Assembly (NCBI GenBank): GCA_037176725.1
Contig: JAZBRS010000074.1
Span: forward strand, 65,538,001 to 65,602,000
Direction of reading: 5' to 3'
DNA from: Posidonia oceanica
Lineage: Eukaryota > Streptophyta > Magnoliopsida > Alismatales > Posidoniaceae
DNA length: 64,000 bases
Position numbers and translations under genes: made by a program. The notes below the pieces were generated by a model. That model was not told the origin of the DNA. It worked only from the letters and a program-made list of their open reading frames with translations, and did no database searches. How positions within the stretch are numbered: the first letter of the stretch is position 1; every line of letters begins with the position of its first letter. Positions 35,180 to 45,085 of the stretch are shown here, piece after piece.

Positions 35180-35900
35180 ATATAGTTTAAAACAGAATTT
35201 AAATGAGTGATTCAAAGCAAAATGGACTGATATGCAATTAACACAAGTTTTTGAATTTTTATGCAATGCAATAAGGTAAAACTGCAGAATTAAATAACTG
35301 ATTCACAACAGATGGACTGATATGCAATTACTACATTTTTCTGGGTTTTTATGCAATGCAATAAGGTAAAAATGCAGAATTAAATAACTGATTCACAACA
35401 GATTGGACTAATGTGCAATTACAACATATTTTTGGATTTTTTTGCAATGCAATATAGTTTAAGGCAGAAATTAAATGAAGTCTAAACTGATGCTGGACTA
35501 ATGTGCAAATAAAATAAAAGACAGGATGCAAATGCAATGCAATAAGGTAAAAACTAAAATTAAATGAATGCTGTAACTAAATTAAGGACTAAGATGCAAA
35601 TAAACTAAAACACAGTATTTAAATGCAATGCAATAAAGTTTAAATGCAGAATTAAATGAAATTTCAACTGACAAAGGACTGACTTGCAAATAAAATAAAA
35701 TGCAGGATGCAAATGCAATGCAATAAAGTAAAAAACAAAAATAAATGAATGCTGGAACTGGCTAAGGACTAACGTGCAAATAAACTAAAATACAGAATTT
35801 AAATGCAATGCAATATAGTTTAAATGCAGAATTAAATGAAACTTAAACTGATGCTAGACTAGAACGCAAATAAACTAAACCTAGGGACCTAAATGCAATG
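35180..35900. repeat. Degenerate tandem repeat of about 90 bp in the solo LTR
   Basis: The phrase atgcaatgcaata(a/t)(g/a)gt recurs near 35260, 35350, 35441, 35534, 35625, 35718 and 35808, each followed by aaatgcagaattaaatga-like sequence and a ggactgatatgcaa-like or ggactaatgtgcaa-like segment. It occupies the same part of the LTR as the 83-bp array in the element A LTR and shares some of its wording. Confidence 0.75.
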
Positions 35901-37289
35901 CATGAATCAAATTAAAAAATAAAAACCTAACTTAACGCTACAGTATGCACAGTGTCCCCCGATGTTGCCGGCAATGCTGCGACGGTGTGCGGGCGGAGGT
36001 GGCTCTGTGGGCGGAGGTGGAGTGCGGGTGGAGCTCGGCTGGGCTTCTGGAGGTCCAAAGGAGTGACCCGGAGGCGAGCGGAGGGGCGGCGAGCGGTCTA
36101 GAGCGGCAGGGCTTCTTCGCAGGCGACGACCAGCGCTGGGGAAGAAGGGGGTTGCCGGTGAGGTGGAAAATGCAAACCAGAGTACGAAAAGTGCAGAAAA
36201 AAGCTAGGAAGCATCGCGGGATAGCAACAAGGCTAGGGGCGTAGTCGGTTATCTGCACGGGAGGCTGAGATGTGCTGCTGGTCTGAGCTGGGTGCAGCTG
36301 TCCGGCGGAGGTTCGTGGAGGCGCACAGAGGGCCAGGAAGCTTGCGGCGTGATCTGGGCGTGTTGCAGGCGTGCCGAGGGAGATCCAGGAGTGCTCAGAA
36401 GGTGGTTAGGCTGCTTAGAACCGGATTTCCAGATTCGGGTCACCTCTGAATTTTTTCTCTTCTCTTGCAGGTGTGGCTCTCTCCGTTGCTCTCTCTCTCT
36501 CTCTGTGGATTGGTGGAGGTCTGAGGAAGGAGGAGGAGAGTTGGCTGGGTGTGCGGAAGGCAGGTGGGTGTGAAGGTTGCAGGTGGGTGCTTTAGGGAGA
36601 AAATGTGGTGGTTCTGGGAGGCTCTGGAAGTGCGTGGGAAATTTGGAGGAGTTGGGTGGATTCTGGGCATCTCAATTGTGTGGAAGAGAGAATGTGTCCG
36701 GTCTGTGAGTGCTGTGTGTGTTTTGGGAAGGTCTCCGGTCTTGGTCCTTGGCCACAGAGGTGGCAGGGCATGGTGGAGGTCGTGGAAGTCGTGGGTGATG
36801 GCAGGGTGTGGTTTGAAAATGGAGGGGAGTTCGGGGGGGAAGGCAACTGCTGCAGAAGAAAGGAGAAAGAAGAGAAAAGGAAAAAAAAAGGGGGAGGGGT
36901 CGGGCTGTGGGCTGAAAGAAGAACGAAGGGAAAAAAGAGGAAGGGGGAGAAATGGGTCGGGCTTGGAAAAAAGGGGGAGAAAATAAAAAGAAAAAAAGAA
37001 AAGAAGGGGAAGGAAGGGGAGAAAGTGGGTTGGTGGGCCGGTGGAAAAGAAAGAAGGAAAAAAAAGGAGAAAGAAGGAAGAAGAAGAAGAAAAGAGAAGA
37101 AAAAGAAAAATGAAAAAAAAACAGTGGGCTGGGCCTGGGCTTGAAGGTGGGCTTGGTGGAAAAGAAAGAAGAAAAAAAGGAAAAAGGAAGAAGAAAAAAA
37201 GGAGAAGAAGAAGAAGAAGAAAAGAGAAGAAGAAAAAGGAAAAAAGGAACAAAACAGTGGACTGGGCTTGGGCTTGAAGGTGGGCATTG

Positions 37290-37540
37290 TGAGGGTTTAA
37301 ATGGGTTGAAAATTGTGGGTTTTCTAGTGTGGTTCCTAGGTTTTAAACTAGGGTTTTGCTAGGGTCTCTTCTAGGTTTTGTGAGGGTATGGATCCTAGGG
37401 TTTAATTCTAGGGTTTTGTGAGGGTTTAACCTAGGGGATTTCTAGGATTTTTCTAGGGCTTGTGATCCTAGGGTTTCTAGGGTTTAGAGAGTGGGACCTA
37501 GGGTTTGTAAGTGGGACCTAGGGTTTTCTAGTTTTAGTTT
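37290..37540 (-). repeat. Cluster of telo-box-like motifs near the LTR start
   Basis: At least seven exact TAGGGTTT octamers (AAACCCTA on the - strand) occur in about 200 bp, alternating with cctagg and gtgagg spacers. The cluster lies in the U3-side end of the solo LTR. Confidence 0.8.
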
Positions 37541-37627
37541 TTTCAAGTTTTTTTTTTTGTGTGGGGTTTTCTAAGTCATTCCACCGGAGAGAGCCATTAA
37601 ACAGGGGTCAAAAGCAGAGTGTCAACA

Positions 37628-39225
37628 GCTGGCTTCTGGAAGAGGAACTTAATGGAGTCATGCCGACATAGAAGCCAAACTAAATACGCCATCATGTAGT
37701 GCCTCAGTTTCTATGCGGCCCAGACGAGAGATAGGCAGGTCTTCTCTATAGTGCTATACCTGGCTTCACAATCATTAAATTTCTTGCTCAGGTAATAGAT
37801 GGCACGCTCCTTTCTACCCGATTCATCATGTTGGCCCAAGACTGCGTCCATGAAATGCTGCGTGGTAGAAAGGTAGAGAAGCAGAGGTCTCCTTGGCGTG
37901 GGAGGAACCAAAACAGGAGGCTTGATCAGTAGTTGCTTGATCTTGTCAAATGCAGCTTGGCACTCCTCGCTCCAGTTGATCTGCATATTCTTCCTTAGGA
38001 GCTTGAATATCGGTTCGCAGATGGGCGTAAGTTGTGCAATGAACCGGCCGATATACTGTAATCGCCCCAATAGGCCTCGGATCTCCTTTTCAGTCTTGGG
38101 GGGTGGCATCTCCACGATGGCTTTTGCCTTGCTCACGTCCACCTCAATTCTCCTCTAGCTGACAATATATCCTAGGAGCTTTCCGGATGACACCTCGAAT
38201 ACACATTTGTTGGGGTTGAGACGCAGCTTGTACTTCCTTAAGCAGTCAAAGAGCTTCTTCAGACAGACGAGGTGATCCTTGGGCTCTTTGGACTTGGCAA
38301 TCATATCATCCACGTAGACCTCAACTTCTTGGTGCATGAGGTCATGGAACAGTACTGTCATTGCCCTATGATAAGTGGCGCCAGCGTTTTTGAACCCAAA
38401 CGGCATAACTTGGTAGCAGAAGACTCCCCATGGGGTGATGAATGATGTCTTTTCCATGTCTTCTTCTGCCATTCTGATTTGGTTATAGCCGGAGAAGCCG
38501 TCCATGTAGGAGAGCATTTTGTGCCCTGCAGTGTTATCGACTAGGACGTCAATGTGCAGTAGTGGGAAATCATCCTTGGAACTCGTCTTGCTCAGGTCCC
38601 TATAGTCGATGCACATACGGACTCGACCGTCTTTCATGAGCACTGGCACAACATTTGCAAGCCATTTAGGGTATAGGACGACCTTCAGAAAGCTGACATT
38701 GTGCTGCTTCATGATCTCTTCTTTGATCTTGAGAAGCCATTGTGGTCACCATTTCCGTAGCTTCTGCTTCACTGGCTTTGCATCTGGATTCATGGGCAGG
38801 TTGTGCACTACTATTTCGACGTCGAGGCCGACCATGTCTTCATAGCTCCAGGCGAAGACATCTACATACTCTTTCAAGAATGCTATGAACTCTGCTCTGG
38901 ACTGGGGCGACAGTTTGGCACTGATGCGAACCACTCTAGCTTCTTTGGTTGTGCCGATGTTGATAACCTTCGTCTCTTCTTCGACGTTGAGGTTAGGGCC
39001 TTCTGGATCGTCATCGTGGGGCTGGAACTCAGGCGATGGTTCATCATTCTCATCTTCGCCTGTATCATCCTCCTCTCCATATGCAATGAGTTCCGAGAGG
39101 ATCTCCTTCTCAAAGGTGGGGTCTGTTATATCGAAGGAGTGTATATGTTCTGCTTCTTCGCCTTGGTGATGCTTCAGGATGGTCACGCTCACCCGAGTGT
39201 TTCTATATCCTCAGTGCGCAACCTC
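37628..39225 (-). pseudogene. Element A reverse transcriptase and RNase H start
   Basis: On the - strand one frame runs through the RT domain: RMCIDYRDLSKTS (about 38610), FITPWGVFCYQVMPFG (about 38430) and the catalytic VEVYVDDMIAKS (about 38300), then the connection (GLLGRLQYIGRF) and RNase H (AIYYLSKKF..., FLFQKPA at the LTR junction). Three in-frame stops occur: TGA at 38746-38748, TAG at 38155-38157 and TAG at 37711-37713. No frameshift is needed. The RT-proximal segment upstream carries an acidic stretch and the VFAWSYEDM motif typical of Ty3/gypsy pol. Confidence 0.93.
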
Positions 39226-40256
39226 TGCTCTGGTAGTCTCCTCTGCCTGCTCTGCTACTACTGCCACTACTTGTGTCGTTGACTCTGCTACTGCCTATGC
39301 TGCGGTTTGTGCTGTTGCCTGTGCTGCGATCTGTGCTGCTGCCTGTGCTGATGCTTGTGTTGTTGTTGCTTGTGCTGTTGCTGTTTGTGCTGTTGTTGTT
39401 TGTGCTGTTGCTGCTTGTGCTGTTGCTGCTTGTGCTGTTGCTGCATGTGGTGTTGCTGCTTGTGCTATTGCTGCTTGTGGTGTTGCTGCTTGTGCTGTTG
39501 TTGCATGTGGTGTTGCTGCTTGTGCTGCTACTGCTTGTGCTGTTGCTGCTTGTGCTGCTGCTACTTGTGCTGTTACTGCTTGTACTACTACTTGTGCTGT
39601 TGCTGTTGCTACTGCTGGTGCTGTTGCTGGTGCTACTGCTGGTGCTATTGCTGGTGCTACTGCTTGTGCTGTTGCTGGTGCTACTGCTTCCTCCTCTGTA
39701 TTTTCTGATGTACTTGCAGGAAGTATATTGGACTGGCAGCTGATCTGTGTACTACCGCGTGCTGCACTGCCTGAGTGGGGCATGTGCTGCACAAACCATG
39801 TAGACCCGCCTCCCGGTTGTGGAGTAATTAACTCATCTGGTCTAGTGGGGGTTGCTGCTGAATCTTCTTCTAAGACCATGATAGAGAGATGGTCTTTCTG
39901 AGGGGAGGGATCCGTAGCCACGGCTTTCCCTTTCTTCGCCGCCTGATACTTTGCGGGGTCCTCTGCCAGTGACATGAGCTGTTCTCGGAACAGTAGCTCC
40001 AAGTCTCCCATCATAAAGTCAACCTAAGCCTCTGTAGCCGCTCCTCCTTCCTCATTTGAGGGTGAGTCGACATAATAGGCGTCGGTGGCCTATGGCTCTG
40101 GCTCGACTGCTAGGTGTACCACTGCCTGGGGTGCTTGCTCTGCTATTGGCTGCACTGTCTGGCTGGCCCTCTAGCACGGCTGACTGCAGTGCCGTGGCAA
40201 TCAGGGATGCAAACAGGTTGGATAGCGGTGCAACTGATGGGTGTGCTGGCAAGGTT
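39226..40256 (-). pseudogene. Element A gag-pol spacer with Ala/Gln/Thr repeat
   Basis: Same frame as RT. It starts near the solo LTR junction, passes through an acidic/proline segment and a MMGDLELLFREQ segment, and enters a stretch of about 130 codons (39295-39690) made of AQAAT-type units, so the + strand is almost pure tgctgttgctgct. Stops: TAG at 40090-40092, 40024-40026 and 39295-39297, and TGA at 39211-39213. I do not recognise a protease in it. The long + strand frames over the repeat are mirror artefacts. Confidence 0.7.
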
Positions 40257-40261
40257 ACTGC

Positions 40262-42532
40262 TGTTGACACCCCATTTTAACAGTTGGACATTGGTGGATC
40301 TCTCCGGAAGCAAGCTCAGATCATGGCATGGCAGACCCAAACCTTAACCCATTTATACCTCACCAAAAAATCTTCAAAATTAACCCAAAATCCTCAAAAA
40401 ACATTCAAGCTCATTTACACAAAGACCTTGGCCCACCAACAGCCTAGCCAGACCTGCAGCAAGCCCTGTTGGAAAGGGAGACCCTTGGTCGCCACATTCA
40501 GAGGCGACTGGGTTGGTCACCCTTCACGACGACGACTTACTGCAACTCTCCTCTTCCACGCGTGGTTCAAACTTACCGCGCGCAAGGCCGTGTTTGCTGT
40601 CTCTACTTGTCACCTCCAGATGACTTTCGCATCCCTGCCACCCTGCCACCTTGCCAGGAGTTACTACCCGTCCCCTCCTCAGCCTGCCACCATTCTTGCC
40701 ACCGTCCGGCCACCCACAGACACGCCGGGATAAAAACCACCCCCCATCTTGAATTGAACCATCACATGACCTCCGCGCTCATTTTCCAAAGCCTTTGACA
40801 CCTCCAGAGCATCCCTGTGAGTGTTCCCGAGCGATCCCCAAGCTTTCCCCAAGCCTCTGCCACCGTTAGAGCTTGCCACCAGTTGTCTTCCTCAACGCCG
40901 GCGAACTTCGAGCTGTAATTTCGGTGACTATCCAAGTGGGTTCCCTCCCCCTTTAGCATAGAGTAGTCTATGGTATTTGTGCGTGTTTTTTCTGAGTTTT
41001 ATTTCACGATTTCATCTCTGTTTTCGTGTCGTTCTCCGGCAACACGGTGAGGGTCGCCGGCGGCCGACGGTTGAGGTGGAGGGGAACCTCTGGCCCCCCT
41101 TTACTCTTTGCTTTTCTTCCTCACTTAACCCCCTCACCTCCATGAGGCTTCCCAGCTCAGTTCTTGGGCTCGCCAGCCACCCAAATGGCCGGAACCCATC
41201 AACTCTGGCAACCGAAAGGGGAGGGGATGGGTAAAGCAATCCACCCAACCATTTTCCACACTGAGAGTGTGGTTGTGTTCGTGGGAATGCCGTTGTGCTT
41301 CCCCGAACCTCACTCTATTTTTTAGCACTGTCGGTGAGGGTGAGTTGGCCGCCGAAGGCCGGCAAAGGAACTACCAGGCCAGTCGCCCCTTCTAGAGGCG
41401 ACTCGACTAGTTTTCGAGTAGTTCCTCGGCCGAACTTTGGGCTGGGATATCTCTCAGCTCCGGCCACCGTTTTTTCTTGTTTAATATATGTTTTTACTCA
41501 TAGATGTGCACTCTTTAATTTTATGTGTTTAATTTCCTATTTTGCATCACCCTTGGCACGGGATTTGGTGCCAAAGTCCACTGTCCGGACTGCCTGAGCT
41601 GCCAGTTCTGCCGCCACCTATAGCGGCAACTCAACTGGTTTTCCGGGTGGTTCTCAGGCCGACTTTGTGCCAGTGTATCTCGCGACCTGGGCTGTCATTT
41701 TCCAATGTTTTCATATGATTCTATTCCTGAATGTGTCCTCTTTATTTCCATATCTTTAGTTTCATTTTTCGACCTGGTTTCCAAGTGTTTTTTGGGCAAT
41801 GAATGTTTCTGTTGGAAACGGGTTGGATCGCCCGTGCATGCGGCGACTAAGCCAGACGCCACTTCAGTGGGTGACCTCTCTGCTGCCTCTGTGTGGGGCG
41901 ACAGTGTCGACGCCTCTGGAAATGACGGCTTGTGGTGTCGCTTGTCGTAGTAGCGGCCTGGATCTGTGAGCCAACAGTGGGCAGAGCCCCCCACCCTTTT
42001 CACCTTGCGTGTTTGTTTACCTACTTAGCTTTGCTCCGACCTTGATTTTCTTGTTTACTTATCACTATATCATGTCTTTTTTTTACCTCATTTAATCACT
42101 TTAACATGATTTGCTAAGCTTCACATGGTTTATAATTGCATCTTACATACCACCTTAGGGCGAACATAAATCGATATTCATTTGCCAACATTTGCCACAC
42201 AAGAGCGGAAAAGCCAAGAAAGACCGATTCCTCAGGTGTGTCGGGGGTGCCTAACACCTTCCCCGTGCGTAACAGGAGTCCTTACCCTTTCTCTGGCCCG
42301 TAATGACTATTTTACCCTCGTCCTTGGCACGAGTCATACATTTTGCATAGCATTGCATTCATTTGCATGTTTTCTTGCATTTCCCCCGGTTTTCCTCGTC
42401 TCCCGATTGAATAGACTAGGTGGCGACTCCATTTTGCTTTATCTTTTTGTTTTCCTTCTTCATGTCGCTATTCATGAAGACCTCTCTCTTTTAGGCTCTC
42501 GTCGGTTCAGATCCCGAGGTGAGACATTCACA
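40262..42532 (+). mobile_element. Solo LTR, + strand, perfect target duplication (2.27 kb)
   Basis: It starts TGTTGACACCCC at 40262 and ends GACATTCACA at 42532. It is flanked by ACTGC on both sides (40257-40261 and 42533-42537). The conserved block is at about 42220-42292 and ggtggcgactcc at 42419-42430. A TATA-like gataaaaacc lies near 40727. It is the shortest complete copy, lacks the AT-rich tandem arrays of its relatives, and is inserted against the orientation of element A. The host reading frame resumes across it once one duplication copy is discounted. Confidence 0.93.
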
Positions 42533-42537
42533 ACTGC

Positions 42538-45085
42538 TGCTGTTGATGGGAGTGGCAATGGACTTTCAGGAGCTGCTGGGTGTGCCTGATCTGTCTGTAC
42601 CTCAGACTGCTCATCATCTGAATAGTAGTCTTCGATACAAACCCACTCCTCTGTCGATAGTACAGAAATCTGCCACGGCACTAGCTGTGCTGCGGCCTGA
42701 CTGCTGCTTGGACCAAGGGTACCTGCACTAGTTAAGTTAGTGAGGTCCCGAGGGATGGTCATCCTCTAATACTTTGGCTACGGGCATCTGTCTTCACTGG
42801 ACTGTGGGTCGTATCCGAGACCTTCGGAGTCTCTTCGCTCCTCTGCCACGATCGGCTTAGCGATCCCCTGGCCGTATCGCCCGAGCAGCGTTCCCTTTAC
42901 GTAGCTCCACCTGTGACAGACGTTTTCGACCATCCGGAAGGGGTTGTTGTGAACGGCCAGAGAGCTGACATGCTCAAGATTAGGGATATAGTTAACCAGT
43001 TTGGACCGATTAACGTGGTATAAAGCATTAGAGAGCTCAAGGCTTGTAGACCCTCCTCGATCGCGTGACTTCCGTGCACATTTCTATGGCGTAGCTATAA
43101 GGCACGTGATGGGTTTCCCTGGTTAGGTTAATAACCACGAGAGCATGCGCTTCGAGCACAAGAGGGGCTACAGGGGTATTTGCTGGATGATGGGGGGATG
43201 GGTAATGCTGCTGGGAAGGCGATGAGGGTTCTGGTTGAGACCTAGCTAGTAGGCAGACAGGGGGTCCTGACTGGGGTCTACCTAGAAGGTGGACAGGGGA
43301 TTCTAGCTGAGGTCTGCCCAGAAGGTGGACAAGGGATTCTAGCTGGGGTCTGCCCAAAAGGTGGACAGGGGCTTGAGCTTGAGGATGCATGGTGGGCCGC
43401 GCGGTAGAGCGTTCCGGCCTGGCGCGCGGTCGGATCATATGAATTCCCGACTCAGAGCCAGCAACTACCGCATGATAAAGGGAGAGGGGGAAGGGCTCAG
43501 AAATGTCACGGATGAGCTCGGAGGGGTCTACCACAGACGTGGCGGGCCCGGAGGGAAAGAGAGAGTGTATTCCTGAGGTCCCCACGCCTCTCGGGTTGGG
43601 GTGCTCCGGTAGAGGCTGGTGGACAATGTTGGGATGGGTGGGTGCTAATCCTAATGCAGGTGTAGATGCTGATGGAGGTGCAGAAGTGGATGCCTCGTGC
43701 GTGTGGATCGTAATAGTCTTCGACTCGATCAAGTCCTGAACAGCATCCTGCATGGTGAGACAACTATCCGTCGAGTGCCCTACGACACGATGGAAGTCGC
43801 AGAAAAGATTTGCTCTGTGCCAATGCAGAAGCGGATTTAGCAGTGGGCGAACCTCGGGAAACCTCAGGTACAGCGCAACCTTGGGGAGGACGACACTCAG
43901 CGGTTCCACCAGTGGGGTGAGTTGGCGCCGATCTCTGAAATGTCGTCTCTACCCTTGGTATTGCCCTTGCCGGACTGGTGCGGCAGGATAGACCGGTCGG
44001 GCGATGGTTGTGATTTGTGGAGTGGGTGGTGCCCTAGGTGCAGGTGTGTACACTACCTGATTCGGGGCAGGCCAAGCCACCAGATGAACAGGCGCGATAG
44101 GGGAGTCGACGTATGCAACAGCGGTCTTCGGAGGATCCTTCTTCCCAGGGCGGTTGTTGTTGCTTCCGCTGCTGTTGTTGCTGTTGTTGCTGCTGCTACT
44201 GCTATTGTTGGCGGTGGTTTGCTTGGCGAACGCAGAGAGTGCATAGAAGTTGCCACTCCATAGTGAACTCTCTACACGAGCGCCAGTCCGAATCAGTGCT
44301 GCAAAGGTTGTGACTGGCTGAATGCTAAGCAGAGCCCCGGTAGATGGCTGCGCACCTCTGATAACGATCTCAATAGACTCCTCGTTAGAGGGTCCATCTC
44401 GAACCTATGAGCAAGGGCATGCCAACGGCCGACGTACTCCCTGAACGGCTCGTTGGGATTCTGCTTGGTGACGACAAGGTCCGCGTGCTTTGGGACCAGG
44501 TCCAGGTTGAAGGAGTATTGTTCCAGGAACACCTGACTAAGGTCGTTCCAAGTCTTGATGGTGGCCATGTCAAGAGAGGTGAACCACTTAAGGGTCGGGC
44601 TGGTCAGACTTTTCTAGAACAGGCTGATCAGCAACCTCTCATCAGCCTGGAGTTGAGTGAGATCTCCGCAGTACGCCTTCAGATGGGCAACGGGGCAGCC
44701 CCTACCATTGTATTTGTCAAAATCTAGGATACGGAATTTCGGTGGGAGCACTGCCTCTGGAAAGTAACAGAGGTCCCGGAACAGGTAGGACTGGTGATCA
44801 GCGCCCTGCACTAGACGTAGTGCCTTTTCCAGAACATCCATTCTATTATTGATGGGGTCTGGACTAGCTACCGAAGGTGATGGGGCAGCTGGGGCAGGGA
44901 CCACATACACCGACTGGGTTGCACCAAGGTGCTCCTTAGGATCCACCATCGCATCGCCTGGTGATGCGACGTGAATGCCGGCATATCCGTGAGTGGGTGC
45001 AGTGTATGCAGGGATGCATGCTGGGGTAGCAAACTGCTGATGCATGGGGTAGGGGTAGCTAGAGTCCTGTGCAGTGGGTGGTGCA
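42538..45085 (-). pseudogene. Element A gag (C-terminal two thirds) and gag-pol link
   Basis: On the - strand: the Retrotrans_gag core (FRDLCYFPEAVLP near 44775; PNEPFREYVGRW near 44440), then a tail with the zinc-knuckle-like CDFHRVVGHSTDSC (about 43800) and a proline-rich region with a 36-bp repeat. The N terminus is missing because element B's LTR abuts it at 45085. A TAG at 44614-44616 interrupts the core where the sister copy has CAG. After VTRS near 43080 the frame passes straight into a segment (GLQAL, then GRYGQGIAKP near 42880) that in Tat elements follows protease. No protease motif is present. Confidence 0.85.
43245..43385. repeat. 36-bp coding repeat in element A gag
   Basis: About four units encode, on the - strand, the 12-residue phrase VHLLGRPQLES plus one residue. 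The first two are nearly identical; the others have drifted. Confidence 0.8.

Larger units (their letters stand above)
33502..37627 (-). mobile_element. Solo LTR in element A RNase H (4.13 kb)
   Basis: Read on the - strand it starts TGTTGACACTC at 37627 and ends GGGATAGCTACA at 33502. The flanks are GCTAG (33497-33501) and GCTGG (37628-37632), a 5-bp duplication with one change. It has one start, one end, one gagtcgccatc motif (33611) and one conserved block (about 33750-33826), so it is a single LTR left by recombination. Inside are a degenerate repeat of about 90 bp, a GC-rich segment (35940-36440), a purine-rich low-complexity tract (36840-37260) and a telo-box-like cluster (37290-37540). 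Confidence 0.85.

Noticed and set aside
36440..37287. - strand frames of 230-270 codons rich in Phe, Leu, Ser and Pro
   Set aside because: They come from the purine-rich low-complexity tract of the solo LTR; not a membrane protein.
39273..39901. + strand frames encoding almost pure Cys, Leu or Ala/Val
   Set aside because: Mirror image of the Ala/Gln/Thr repeat of the - strand pol frame.
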